A DNA stretch of 64,000 nucleotides from Polyangiaceae bacterium (GTDB lineage: Bacteria > Myxococcota_A > Polyangia > Polyangiales > Polyangiaceae): the NCBI GenBank assembly GCA_013214025.1, contig JABSRN010000011.1:1-64000 (forward strand). The letters run 5' to 3'. The notes under the pieces were generated by a model, which had not been told where the DNA came from, made no database searches, and saw nothing but the letters and a program-made list of their open reading frames with translations. A program made the translations under genes and the position numbers. Below, one piece after another: positions 32,735-40,933 of the stretch. Within the stretch, counting starts at the first letter, position 1. Each line of letters opens with the position of its first letter.

Positions 32735-33246
32735 CCATTCCGGTGCCGCCCGGCCCCGTCGTTTCCAGCATGCGCCCGTCGATGGCGCCGGATGGGCGCC
32801 CCAATCTGTCGGACTATCCGGAAATGGCGCGGGGGCTGGATGGGGCTTACGGAACGCCACTACAGGACGAGCTCGAGGCGTTTCTTACGCGATTTCGGGC
32901 GAAGCGGGTGCCAAGACGCCGATGTGATGTTGTGGCCAAGTTGATTTGGCATTTTCGAGACCAAGGGCTGATGGAAACGGTGGTGGTCAAGGATATCTCA
33001 GAAACCGGCCTGCAGATCGCGGGGCATCGCAGCACGGAGATCTCCGCCAATGACCTCGGCCAATCGACATTTATCGTCCGAGTGACGACGCCGGAGGGCG
33101 AGCGGCATCTGGAGCTATCAGCCCACCGGGTGTGCAGGGTCAGCGTCACGCTTGAGTATCGATACTTCGCATTCCAGTTCGACGGCTTGAGCTCGAGTGA
33201 AGCTGTGTTTCTCTACAATGTCCGCCACCCTCGGCAGCCCGCCTAG
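32731..33246 (+). CDS. PilZ-domain protein (probable c-di-GMP receptor)
   Basis: The 171-residue protein has about 50 variable N-terminal residues and then a PilZ domain with both c-di-GMP contact motifs: the Arg motif in KRVPRRRCDVVAK (R59-x3-R63) and DxSxxG in VKDISETGLQI (residues 88-93). PilZ domains bind the second messenger cyclic di-GMP and control motility, adhesion or exopolysaccharide. The gene overlaps the preceding 53-residue ORF by four bases and is divergent from a CheY-like gene, so the three may form a signalling unit. Ligand binding is predicted, not shown. Confidence 0.82.
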   Translation: MTIPVPPGPVVSSMRPSMAPDGRPNLSDYPEMARGLDGAYGTPLQDELEAFLTRFRAKRVPRRRCDVVAKLIWHFRDQGLMETVVVKDISETGLQIAGHRSTEISANDLGQSTFIVRVTTPEGERHLELSAHRVCRVSVTLEYRYFAFQFDGLSSSEAVFLYNVRHPRQPA

Positions 33247-33336
33247 AGCGGCGTGAGCCCGCTCCAGCAGATGGGCCGAGCGGAGTCTCGCGCCACTGCG
33301 GAAGTTTGATATGGTGCCCCCCTCAAGGGAGCATTC

Positions 33337-35274
33337 ATGATCACGCCGAAGTCGAATATTGCAAGCCATGCCCGCGTAAAATCTCTGACGGAGTACGAGA
33401 AACTATACGCGGAGTCGATGGCGGACCCTTCGTCGTTTTGGAGCGAGCAGGCGCAATGTTTGGACTGGTTCAGTCCTCCGCGTGAAATTGTAGACGATGA
33501 TCTAGAGGCGGTTGATATCAGTTGGTTTAGTGGAGGCAAGCTAAACGCTTGCTACAACTGCGTGGATCGTCATGTGGCCGCTCGTGGCGACAAGACCGCC
33601 ATCATCTGGGCTAAAGACGAACCCGGTGAGTACGAACGCATCAGCTTTCGCCAACTGAGGCGCGAGGTGAGTCGAACAGCAAATGCTCTGGCGGCGCTGG
33701 GTGTGCGGCGGGGGGACCTCGTTTGCATCTACTTGCCGATGATCCCGGAACTGGCGTACGTGATGCTGGCTTGCGCCCGGCTCGGGGCGATTCATTCGAT
33801 TGTGTTCGCTGGATTCTCGGCTGAATCCTTACGGGACCGGATTGTGGACGCAAATTGCGCTGTCGTCGTGACAGCAAATGAGGGCCTGCGCGGGGGCAAG
33901 CGCATTCCGCTCAAGGCGATCACTGATGATGCGGTCGCTGAGCTCCCGGGAGTCGAGCACGTATTGGTCGTGAAACGCACGGACGGGGAGGTTGCCATGA
34001 GGGAGGGCCGCGACTGTTGGTTCCATGATCTGGTCAAGCGCCAACGCCCCACGGCTCCCGTGGAAAGCATGGATGCGGAAGATCCGCTCTTTGCCTTGTA
34101 CACGTCGGGATCGACGGGAAAACCCAAGGGGGTAGTGCACACTACAGGCGGGTACCTCGTCTACGCGGCGACCACTCATCGATACGTATTCGATATTAAG
34201 CCCGACGACGTTTACTTTTGCGCGGCTGACATCGGGTGGGTGACTGGCCACAGCTACATCATTTACGGCCCGCTCGCTAATGGCTGCACGACTGTCATGT
34301 TCGAGTCAGTGCCGACGTACCCGGATGCGGGCCGCTACTGGCAGGTCGTCGATGACCTAGGAGTGAATATTTTCTACACAGCTCCGACAGCGTTGCGCGC
34401 GATCGCTAGTCAGGGAGACGAATGGGTAAAAAAGTACAAGCGTGACAGCCTACGGGTACTCGGCACGGTGGGTGAACCCATCAACCCTGAAGTCTGGACT
34501 TGGTATCACGATGTCATCGGCGATAATCGCTGCGATATTGTCGATACTTGGTGGCAGACAGAGACGGGGGGTATTCTCATCACACCGTTGCCCGGTGCGA
34601 CGCCGTGCAAGCCGGGGTCGGCGACCTTGCCTTTCTTCGGTGTGGAGCCTGTGCTCGTCGACGAGCAGGGCAAAGAACTCACCGGCAATGGCGTTTCTGG
34701 GTATCTGTGCGTGAAGCGCGGGTGGCCAGGCCAGGCCAGAACGATTCTGGGAGACCATCAGCGTTTTGTCGAGACCTACTATTCTACCTACCCAGGACTC
34801 TATTTTACCGGGGATGGCTGCCGTCGGGACGAGGACGGATATTACTGGATCACGGGGCGTGTCGATGACGTGCTCAACGTATCGGGACATCGCATGGGGA
34901 CCGCGGAGGTCGAGAGCGCTTTGGTTTCTCACGAGTCTGTAGCCGAGGCCGCTGTAGTGGGCTGCCCACATGAAATCAAGGGCACCGGGATCTACGCCTA
35001 TGTCATTCTCAATGCGTCCGCATCTGGCGGTGACGACATCGTGCCCGCGTTGCGCGCTCAAGTTCGCAAAGTGATCGGCCCCATCGCCACTCCCGATTCG
35101 ATTCAGATCGTGGCGGCGTTGCCCAAGACCCGGTCCGGTAAGATCATGCGGAGGATCCTCAGGAAGATTGCCGCTGCAGAATACGAGGAGCTGGGCGACT
35201 TGAGCACGTTGGCAGACCCCGGAGTGGTCCCGACATTGGTGGACGGTCACCGGAGCTCCGTCCAGGACTCGTAG
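33337..35274 (+). CDS. acsA: Acetyl-CoA synthetase (AMP-forming)
   Basis: Converts acetate, ATP and CoA to acetyl-CoA, AMP and pyrophosphate. The 645-residue length and motifs fit Acs: the N-terminal [17 protein letters not shown], the P-loop-like [19 protein letters not shown], the acetate/CoA region [42 protein letters not shown] and the catalytic, acetylatable Lys in [16 protein letters not shown] good ribosome binding site (AGGGAG) precedes the ATG. The gene lies 90 bases after the PilZ gene and ends 12 bases from the convergent gamma-glutamyltranspeptidase gene. It is probably its own transcription unit and feeds acetate into central metabolism. Confidence 0.95.
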   Translation: MITPKSNIASHARVKSLTEYEKLYAESMADPSSFWSEQAQCLDWFSPPREIVDDDLEAVDISWFSGGKLNACYNCVDRHVAARGDKTAIIWAKDEPGEYERISFRQLRREVSRTANALAALGVRRGDLVCIYLPMIPELAYVMLACARLGAIHSIVFAGFSAESLRDRIVDANCAVVVTANEGLRGGKRIPLKAITDDAVAELPGVEHVLVVKRTDGEVAMREGRDCWFHDLVKRQRPTAPVESMDAEDPLFALYTSGSTGKPKGVVHTTGGYLVYAATTHRYVFDIKPDDVYFCAADIGWVTGHSYIIYGPLANGCTTVMFESVPTYPDAGRYWQVVDDLGVNIFYTAPTALRAIASQGDEWVKKYKRDSLRVLGTVGEPINPEVWTWYHDVIGDNRCDIVDTWWQTETGGILITPLPGATPCKPGSATLPFFGVEPVLVDEQGKELTGNGVSGYLCVKRGWPGQARTILGDHQRFVETYYSTYPGLYFTGDGCRRDEDGYYWITGRVDDVLNVSGHRMGTAEVESALVSHESVAEAAVVGCPHEIKGTGIYAYVILNASASGGDDIVPALRAQVRKVIGPIATPDSIQIVAALPKTRSGKIMRRILRKIAAAEYEELGDLSTLADPGVVPTLVDGHRSSVQDS

Positions 35275-35286
35275 ATCGCCGCGAAG

Positions 35287-37155
35287 CTATGGCGTCGGAG
35301 GGGCGGCCGTGAGCTGACTCGGCCCGAGTGCCAAGCCGCCTTCTCTCGGATCCGCGTAGCCATAGATTTCGTCTCCCACCGCCATGATGTTGTTCGCGTC
35401 GCCGATGGCAGTAAGCCGGGGGTGGAGTTTGTGTCCTCGAGATTTCAGCGCCTCTAGGATTTTCGGAGCCTGCCAACGGCGGCGCTCATAGCGGACTTGG
35501 TCGGGGACAAATCCGTGGTGCAGTCGCGGAGCGTCGATAGCGCGGCTGAGTGTCATGCCGTCGTCGATGATATGACTGAGTATCTGGACGACCGTGTTGG
35601 GGATGGTATCGCCTCCGGGAGAGCCCAGGAGCAGAACTGAGTGTCCGGCGTTGCGAACCAGGGTGGGGCTCATGGAGCTGGTCATGCGTCGTCCGGGTGC
35701 CGGAACATCGGCACCCGCCGTACCGAAGGCGGCCACCGAGTTGTTCAGCACAACCCCGGTGCCCGGGGCAATGAGCTTCGCGCCAAAGGCCGCGGAGAGA
35801 GTTGTCGTGACAGTGACAGCAAGCCCGTGCTGGTCCATCACGGAAAAGTGTGTCGTGTGTTCCAGTTCTTTTCGCGCGGCTTCATAGAGAGGGTGGAGTT
35901 CCGCAGACGGCGTAGCAGCCGTCGGTTGGGGCACTGGAGTGGCATCCAGGAGAAAGCGAGTTTGCAGCCAGTTTTTCCGGAGGGTCTGGTAGCTGCCTGG
36001 GTCGGTGGAATCCGGATCGACTACATGAAATCTACGGTGAGCGTGAGCCCGCTTCGCGACTTCGATAAACCAGTGCGCCGCGGCGCCCGGATCGGTGCCC
36101 GGCCAGTTCAAGGAGGCTCCCAGCGCTTGCAGCATGAGGGCGACGGCTACGCCGCCGGCAGATGGTGGCGGCATGCAGTCCACTTGGTAGCCTCGGTAGT
36201 CGAAGCTGAGGGGCTGCCGTTCGAGCGCACGGTAGGCGATCAGGTCGGCTTCGGTGAGCAGCGAATGTTTGCCGAGTTGGCTGAGCGCCTTGGCTGTCGC
36301 CCCGGCATAGAAGCCATCGTTTCCCTGTTGCGCGATGGTCCTCAGTGTGCGCGCGAGATCCGGCTGGACCAGTCGTTCTCCTTGGCGTTTTGCGCGCTGG
36401 CCGTTGCCAAATATCTTGCGGGCTTCCGGAGACTTCTTCAGCCGCTTCCAATTCCAGCCGAGGCTGAGTGCCTGACGCGCGCCGATAGCATGCCCGTCGG
36501 CGGCTAGGGTGATGGCGCCGGCCATCACGGTATGTCGCGGTAAGCTGCCGTAGTGGTCCAACGCGTAGTTGAGCCCGGCGACACTGCCCGGCACTCCGAC
36601 GGCGCCAGCGTCGCGAGCGCCGGCTGAGATCATGCGGTCAAAGTTCTTTTGGGTGAGGGCAGCGGGCGCCCTCTCGCGAAAATCGATGGCGACGGGCGCT
36701 TTGCCGGCCGAGTGAATCAGCATGAAGCCCCCGCCACCGATATTCCCCGCGCTCGGGTGGGTGACGGCCAGAGCGTAGCCAACAGCGACGGCGGCATCGA
36801 CGGCGTTGCCGCCGGCCTCCAAAATATTGACGCCAGCTCGGGTAGCGTGGCTCTCGACGGAGGTCACCATGCCCAAGCGACTATGAACGCTCCCGGGCCC
36901 GCCTCCCGGCAGATCGTTGGCGGGTTTGTGGGCTGGCCCAGCACTGGTCAGGGGAGTCGGAGAGCTCAGCGAGGGCGCTGGCGATGTCGGGGCGCTAGCG
37001 CTGGGGGCCCCCGGGCGCGCCTGGGCCTCGGCTGGAGCTGATTGCGGCGAGCGCTGAGTACACCCTAGGGCAGGGCACAGCAGACCGGAGCTGAGTACGA
37101 TGAGCCAGCGCCCGGGGGCGGGCATCCGGAACCTATGCGCTCCTTGCGAGTTCAT
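35287..37155 (-). CDS. ggt: Gamma-glutamyltranspeptidase, probable lipoprotein
   Basis: Ntn-hydrolase that cleaves the gamma-glutamyl bond of glutathione and related peptides. The 622-residue precursor matches the family along its length: GMVTSVESHATRAGVNILE, AVTHPSAGNIGGGGFML, FRERAPAAL, and the self-cleavage site with catalytic Thr in ELEHTTHFSVMDQHG (about residue 428), followed by NNSVAAF and LLLGSPGG. The N-terminus has a hydrophobic segment ending in ALGC, a plausible lipobox, and then a Pro/Ala/Ser-rich linker of about 60 residues, so it may be anchored to a membrane rather than free in the periplasm. An ATG ten codons downstream is an alternative start. It is convergent with acsA. Confidence 0.92.
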   Translation of the reverse strand: MNSQGAHRFRMPAPGRWLIVLSSGLLCPALGCTQRSPQSAPAEAQARPGAPSASAPTSPAPSLSSPTPLTSAGPAHKPANDLPGGGPGSVHSRLGMVTSVESHATRAGVNILEAGGNAVDAAVAVGYALAVTHPSAGNIGGGGFMLIHSAGKAPVAIDFRERAPAALTQKNFDRMISAGARDAGAVGVPGSVAGLNYALDHYGSLPRHTVMAGAITLAADGHAIGARQALSLGWNWKRLKKSPEARKIFGNGQRAKRQGERLVQPDLARTLRTIAQQGNDGFYAGATAKALSQLGKHSLLTEADLIAYRALERQPLSFDYRGYQVDCMPPPSAGGVAVALMLQALGASLNWPGTDPGAAAHWFIEVAKRAHAHRRFHVVDPDSTDPGSYQTLRKNWLQTRFLLDATPVPQPTAATPSAELHPLYEAARKELEHTTHFSVMDQHGLAVTVTTTLSAAFGAKLIAPGTGVVLNNSVAAFGTAGADVPAPGRRMTSSMSPTLVRNAGHSVLLLGSPGGDTIPNTVVQILSHIIDDGMTLSRAIDAPRLHHGFVPDQVRYERRRWQAPKILEALKSRGHKLHPRLTAIGDANNIMAVGDEIYGYADPREGGLALGPSQLTAAPPTP

Positions 37156-37232
37156 GGAGTCAGCTTAGCCGGAATGTCGCCGGAGCGGATAACTCAGGAC
37201 AGAAAACTAGAACGATGACTCTGCTGGGCCGG

Positions 37233-37292
37233 TCGCGCTGAATCGCCTCGCGCTGAATCGCCTCGCTCGGAATGCTCTCCCACTGAATCCTC
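37233..37292. repeat. Four imperfect 15-bp tandem units upstream of moaB
   Basis: TCGCGCTGAATCGCC occurs twice exactly (37233-37247, 37248-37262), followed by two diverged units with a shared GAAT core (37263-37292), in the gap before the MoaB-like gene. Confidence 0.6.
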
Positions 37293-37366
37293 TCGCACAT
37301 TACCTGGGGACGATTATGATCGGTTCACCGCGCCTGAAGTGTTCCGTGCGCGAGATCGAGGAAAAT

Positions 37367-37897
37367 ATGAGCCCAGCACTCACCCCGCTTAGGATCGCGA
37401 TTCTTACTGTGAGCGATTCACGCACTCCAGAAACCGACAAGAGCGGCGATGCTATCAGCGACGCGCTGTTGCAAGCCGGGCATCAAGTCGTGGGTCGCAC
37501 GATCCTCGCGGATGATCGGGACCGATTGGAGGCCCAATTCCGAGTCTTGATGGAGCGCGACGAAGTCCAGGTGGTGATCGCCACGGGAGGCACGGGAGTC
37601 ACGCTGAGGGACGTCACCCCCGAAGCGCTGGAGCCGCTGGTCAGCAAATGGATCCCGGGGTTCGGGGAATTGTTTCGCTACTATAGTTTGGCGGATGTCG
37701 GCGTCAGCACGATTCAGTCACGGGCCTGCGGGGCCGTCTGTCAGTCCACGTTGATGTTCCTGCTCCCGGGGTCCACCGGCGCAGTCCGCCTCGCTATGGA
37801 TAAGATACTGCTGCCCCAACTCGATAGTCGAACCCGGCCGTGTAATTTCGCTGAGCTGTTGCCGAGGATTCGTGAAGAGGCACCGCCTGCGGGCTAG
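37367..37897 (+). CDS. moaB: MoaB/MogA family molybdopterin protein
   Basis: Member of the MoaB/Mog fold that adenylylates molybdopterin during molybdenum cofactor synthesis. From ATG 37367 (GAGG ribosome binding site just upstream) the product is 176 residues. It has [19 protein letters not shown], the phosphate/AMP loop [39 protein letters not shown] and [19 protein letters not shown], typical of MoaB. The frame stays open upstream to 37316, but homology begins here. No other moa or mog gene is near. The promoter region contains 15-bp imperfect repeats; a palindrome-rich gap follows. Confidence 0.9.
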   Translation: MSPALTPLRIAILTVSDSRTPETDKSGDAISDALLQAGHQVVGRTILADDRDRLEAQFRVLMERDEVQVVIATGGTGVTLRDVTPEALEPLVSKWIPGFGELFRYYSLADVGVSTIQSRACGAVCQSTLMFLLPGSTGAVRLAMDKILLPQLDSRTRPCNFAELLPRIREEAPPAG

Positions 37898-37965
37898 ATC
37901 GTCATTCTCGTCCGAGCTGTAGCGTTTGGACGGGACAAAAACACAGCTTGTGTGGCAGTGAAATG

Positions 37966-37981
37966 GCGTGGCATGCCACGC
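37966..37981. repeat. 16-bp perfect palindrome GCGTGGCATGCCACGC
   Basis: Self-complementary over all 16 bases, 68 bases after the MoaB-like gene. It could be an operator or hairpin. Confidence 0.5.
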
Positions 37982-38063
37982 TCAGCGGTGCGGACACATT
38001 AGCAGTCACATTTTCGCTAAGAAATCGCCGCCCCGGGCGTCGCTTGTCTGCGAAGCGAAGGGA

Positions 38064-38081
38064 GTTGACCGGCTTGTCAAC
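38064..38081. repeat. Inverted repeat GTTGAC-N6-GTCAAC
   Basis: Perfect 6-bp arms in an 18-bp symmetric site, the usual size of a dimeric regulator's operator. Confidence 0.4.
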
Positions 38082-38205
38082 GGGACGGCGGAAAGCGCGC
38101 CGTGTACGTCAAGTTTTCGACCGCCGCGGGTTGTCGTGAGCGAGCTAGTTCTTTCTACGGGTCTGCGTTTGAGTGACGTTCATTGGAGCGGTCATCCCCG
38201 CGGAG

Positions 38206-38217
38206 TTGTCACGACAA
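38206..38217. repeat. Inverted repeat TTGTC-AC-GACAA
   Basis: Perfect 5-bp arms, about 120 bases before the IS3 orfA start. Confidence 0.35.
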
Positions 38218-38338
38218 TTGCAAAGAATTCAAGGAGCACTAATGGGATAGCTAGAAACAGATTTGGCGGACGCTGAGGAGGCGTGGATCCGGATTTGTAG
38301 ACTGCCGGAAGGGAGAGATACTGGAGACCGGAGTCCAC

Positions 38339-38611
38339 ATGGGAACGAAGAAGAGAAGAAAGTTTACGCCTGAGTTCAAGGCTGAGGCCGCCGAACTAGT
38401 GCGATCGAGTGACAAGCCGATTGCCCAACTCGCGGAGGACCTCGGGATTAGTGAAAAATCGCTGTACCGTTGGGCAAAGCAAACCGACGTCGACAAGAAG
38501 GCCGAGCCAAAAGGGCAACTCATGACCCAGGAGCGCGAGGAGCTGGCGAAGCTACGGAAGGAGCTGAAGCAGGTCACGATGGCGCGCGACTTCCTAAGAA
38601 AACGGTCTTGA
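38339..38611 (+). pseudogene. IS3-family orfA remnant without orfB
   Basis: The 90-residue ORF begins KKRRKFTPEFKAEAAELV and has the HTH stretch PIAQLAEDLGISEKSLYRWA and a coiled-coil tail (ELAKLRKELKQVTMARDF), clear OrfA features. It ends abruptly as LRKRS where relatives continue with an alanine-rich stretch and the frameshift window, and no orfB frame follows in the next 258 bases. It is therefore the left part of an element whose catalytic half has been lost. It is not the same sequence as the IS3 copy at the start of the window. The adjacent glycosyltransferase gene also ends abnormally, so one deletion could have removed both ends. Confidence 0.75.
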
Positions 38612-38869
38612 TCTCAACAGGTCATTGCAACATCTTGGCTAGTTTATCTGCTGGCGAGGCAAAGCACGCAGTGAGCCGGCCAGATGTCGTATCCCTGGCC
38701 CTCGCCCTGGAATGGCTCGTCGCGGCGCCGTCGTTGCCTCCCAAAGCCCGGCGGGTGAAGTTCTGGTGGTGTCGGTCGACAATCCGATTATCATCGCGTG
38801 GTGGGTACGGTGAGGTCCCGGCGATCGAGGGGGAGCTCGTTTCTCAAGAGGAACCCTCCTACGACGAAG
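38612..38869. other. Unassigned stretch between IS remnant and glycosyltransferase
   Basis: I see no recognisable gene here, no orfB remains and no clear terminal inverted repeat. A frame continuing to 38883 has no family-like sequence. Confidence 0.4.
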
Positions 38870-39910
38870 CTATCTTGGGTTGAGCCTGCCCTTCGACGAA
38901 TGAGCTAGCCAGAGGCCGTAGTCGCTAGCGGCCCAAGCGGGAATATCACCGCACGGAAGCGATACCACTGGGGTGCCCAGGGCTCGGGCTTCACGAATCG
39001 CCGTCGGTGATCCCTCGAGCAGAGAGCTAGAGACGAGCACGTCAGCTGCAGAGATCCAAGTGAGGGTGGTGGGCCGATCTAGTTCGCCCAGGAAACTAGT
39101 GCCGGGAAATTGTTGTCGCAGGGGGCCGAGCTCCGGACCGCCGCCAATGACTATGGGCCGTAGACTGTCGATTTTTTCCAGCGCACGCAGGGCGACGTCG
39201 ATCCTTTTGCTGGCGATCAGTCTTCCGACCACTAGCGCGATTTGAGATGTTGGGGCCAAGCCCAGCTCGCTTCGAGCGATCCGGTGCTCCGGCACATTGC
39301 CGAGCTGGATGGGGGAGGGCTGGATGCGAGCGGCGTCTTTCAGATCAACAGCGCACAGTTGTTCGAACTGGCTCAATAGATCGGCGGATACAAAGCGCAG
39401 CGTAAAGTGGTTTCGAAGCACACGTTGACCGAGGCGATGCCGAACAAGGACGGGCAGCGTTGCCAAGAGGGCGACATCACTGCCGTGGGCGACGAGCTCG
39501 ATACGAGTGGAGTAGGCCTCGCGGAGGAGAGCGGTCCAGGGGAGCAACCAATGGGCCACAATGAGATCGACGCCAGCCGTGGAACGAACTGTGGATAGGG
39601 TCTTGGCCACAAATCCGGCGGCGCGCAGGCAGCAGGCCGGATTGCGTCGGATATTTTCGAGCAGCCCGGGAGGACCGAAGCTATCGCCTCCGGGGTAGCC
39701 CAGCAGTCGTGGGTTCAATCCTCGGTCGCAGCGTTGCGCTTGGGGAGCGAGGACGGTGACTGCCCAGCCATCAGCCGCCAAAGCTACGGCTTCGCTTTCC
39801 ACAAAATGCCCCGAGTAGTCTCCCGCATGCTGCGGATAGGAGCTGCTGATGACCAGGGCGCGACGGGAAGTGCGCTCCGCGCGCAGAGCGTCTGGGGCGG
39901 AGGGGGTCAC
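38870..39910 (-). CDS. Glycosyltransferase family 4, shortened at the C-terminus
   Basis: GT-B glycosyltransferase (346 residues). The N-domain has LVISSSYPQHAGDYSGHFVE and VDLIVAHWLLPW; the C-domain has the nucleotide-sugar-binding features IALVVGRLIASKRIDVALRA, GGGPELGPLRQQF, and the E-x7-E motif in EGSPTAIREARALGTPVVS. After DYGLWLAHSSKGRLNPR it stops, where related enzymes continue for roughly 20-40 residues through the final helix. The end lies about 260 bases from an IS3 fragment, so the tail may have been replaced. It may still fold. The likely substrate is a lipid- or polysaccharide-linked sugar. The start lies five bases after the DUF971 stop, suggesting co-transcription. Confidence 0.8.
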   Translation of the reverse strand: MTPSAPDALRAERTSRRALVISSSYPQHAGDYSGHFVESEAVALAADGWAVTVLAPQAQRCDRGLNPRLLGYPGGDSFGPPGLLENIRRNPACCLRAAGFVAKTLSTVRSTAGVDLIVAHWLLPWTALLREAYSTRIELVAHGSDVALLATLPVLVRHRLGQRVLRNHFTLRFVSADLLSQFEQLCAVDLKDAARIQPSPIQLGNVPEHRIARSELGLAPTSQIALVVGRLIASKRIDVALRALEKIDSLRPIVIGGGPELGPLRQQFPGTSFLGELDRPTTLTWISAADVLVSSSLLEGSPTAIREARALGTPVVSLPCGDIPAWAASDYGLWLAHSSKGRLNPR

Positions 39911-39915
39911 GCTTG

Positions 39916-40266
39916 TCAGGGAGAGGGCGATGGCAGTTCCGGTAACAGCTGGGTCATTTGGGCGCCGTGCTCATCGTGCCATGCCGCGAGCGCATGAAGG
40001 AAATCGTAGGAGTACAGCCCCGAGCCGTGCCGGTCGCCCCAAGTGAGGCGGATCGCGTAGTTGCCAACCGTGGCGAGCTCCACCAGTTCTAGATCCCCAC
40101 CGCCGTGAAAGGCGATCTTGCCCGAATGGCCCTGGCAGGTTGCACAGGGGCAGTATCCGCGAAGGATCTCGTGAGGGATCGTGCTGCTTTCTCCGTCGTT
40201 CCAGTCGATTCCGAGCTGGCGGGCATCATGGGGGGCACTGATTTTGGTGGGGCGGCGTTTGGACAT
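39916..40266 (-). CDS. DUF971 family protein
   Basis: The 116-residue protein matches DUF971, the small domain also found at the N-terminus of gamma-butyrobetaine hydroxylases. The conserved pattern is visible: LGIDWNDGESSTIPHEILRG, then the CPCATCQGH cysteine motif, VGNYAIRLTWGDRHGSGLY and YDFLHALAAWHDE. The cysteines probably bind a metal. Stand-alone members are often linked to iron-sulfur metabolism in genomes, but this is not established here. It is followed after five bases by the glycosyltransferase and is divergent from rpsU. Confidence 0.85.
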   Translation of the reverse strand: MSKRRPTKISAPHDARQLGIDWNDGESSTIPHEILRGYCPCATCQGHSGKIAFHGGGDLELVELATVGNYAIRLTWGDRHGSGLYSYDFLHALAAWHDEHGAQMTQLLPELPSPSP

Positions 40267-40448
40267 GGGGTTCGCCCACGGGTCATGGAGCGAATCGGCC
40301 CCGGAGTCCAGTGTCTGGCGTCTCGCATTCCGAGCAGCGGGCAGAATCGGGCACCTGGGATCCGGCGCGGTCAGGCGACCGAAATCTGGATAAAGCCCGG
40401 GTAAAATCCCTGGGTTCGTGAGCCGTTATCAAGAGCCTCACAAATCCC

Positions 40449-40478
40449 TTGCAGCTCTGGGGAGGGGCTGTCTATATA
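40449..40478 (+). promoter_or_regulatory. Probable rpsU promoter
   Basis: TTGCAG (40449-40454), an 18-bp spacer and TATATA (40473-40478) lie about 45 bases before the TTG chosen for rpsU. Transcription would start near 40485, which excludes translation from the in-frame TTG at 40449. Confidence 0.5.
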
Positions 40479-40523
40479 GCCGGCGTTTTGACGAATCCGA
40501 GCGAAGCAGTTCAGTGTAGGCCG

Positions 40524-40715
40524 TTGGAAGTCGCCGTTGGTGACCGGGGTATCGAGCGTGCGATCAAGCACCTCAAACGTAAGATGGCCGGTGAGGGCAT
40601 TCTACGGGAGCTCAAGCGCCGACGACACTACATGAAGCCGTCCATCAAGAAGCGCAAGAAGATGAGCGAAGCGGCTCGTCGTCGTCGTAAGCGCGAACGC
40701 ATGACGCCCATGTAG
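40524..40715 (+). CDS. rpsU: 30S ribosomal protein S21
   Basis: Small basic subunit protein near the 3' end of 16S rRNA, needed for initiation. The 63-residue product LEVAVGDRGIERAIKHLKRK then ILRELKRRRHYMKPSIKKR with a basic tail is a clear S21. Homology starts at PLEV, and the only close in-frame start is the TTG at 40524; another TTG at 40488 would add 12 residues and cannot be excluded. No strong ribosome binding site is seen, which is common for S21 in organisms that autoregulate it. A GC hairpin follows the stop directly. Confidence 0.88.
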   Translation: MEVAVGDRGIERAIKHLKRKMAGEGILRELKRRRHYMKPSIKKRKKMSEAARRRRKRERMTPM

Positions 40716-40732
40716 ATGCAGCCCGGCTGCAT
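40716..40732 (+). terminator. Hairpin after rpsU
   Basis: ATGCAGC-CCG-GCTGCAT forms a perfect 7-bp stem immediately after the rpsU stop. Only a short T-run follows about 12 bases later, so termination is plausible but not certain. Confidence 0.4.
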
Positions 40733-40933
40733 GCATCGCGCTGTTTGAACGAGGCTGTGTGGTGTACGGCTACTGCAGCCATCGCATCAGGCTAGATACC
40801 CGGCCCGCCGCAGCTGCGCGCGGGCTGTGCCTGCTGCTGCGTCGTGTTGGGCAGAGCCAGCGCGCCAGCAGAGTCAGTCCGCGACTGGCAGTTGGGAAGT
40901 TGGCCGTGCCTCAGCGCTCGGATAGGGTGCCCC

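Larger units (their letters stand above)
37898..38338. other. Palindrome-rich non-coding region before an IS remnant
   Basis: No gene is supportable in these 441 bases. Three inverted repeats are listed separately. The right part probably includes the left flank of the IS3 fragment whose orfA follows. Confidence 0.5.

Noticed and set aside
37898-38338. Possible tRNA or small RNA gene
   Set aside because: No cloverleaf or TPsiC-like sequence was found; only isolated palindromes are present.
38470-38883. Open frame of 137 codons overlapping the IS remnant
   Set aside because: It begins inside orfA in another frame and has no recognisable motif.
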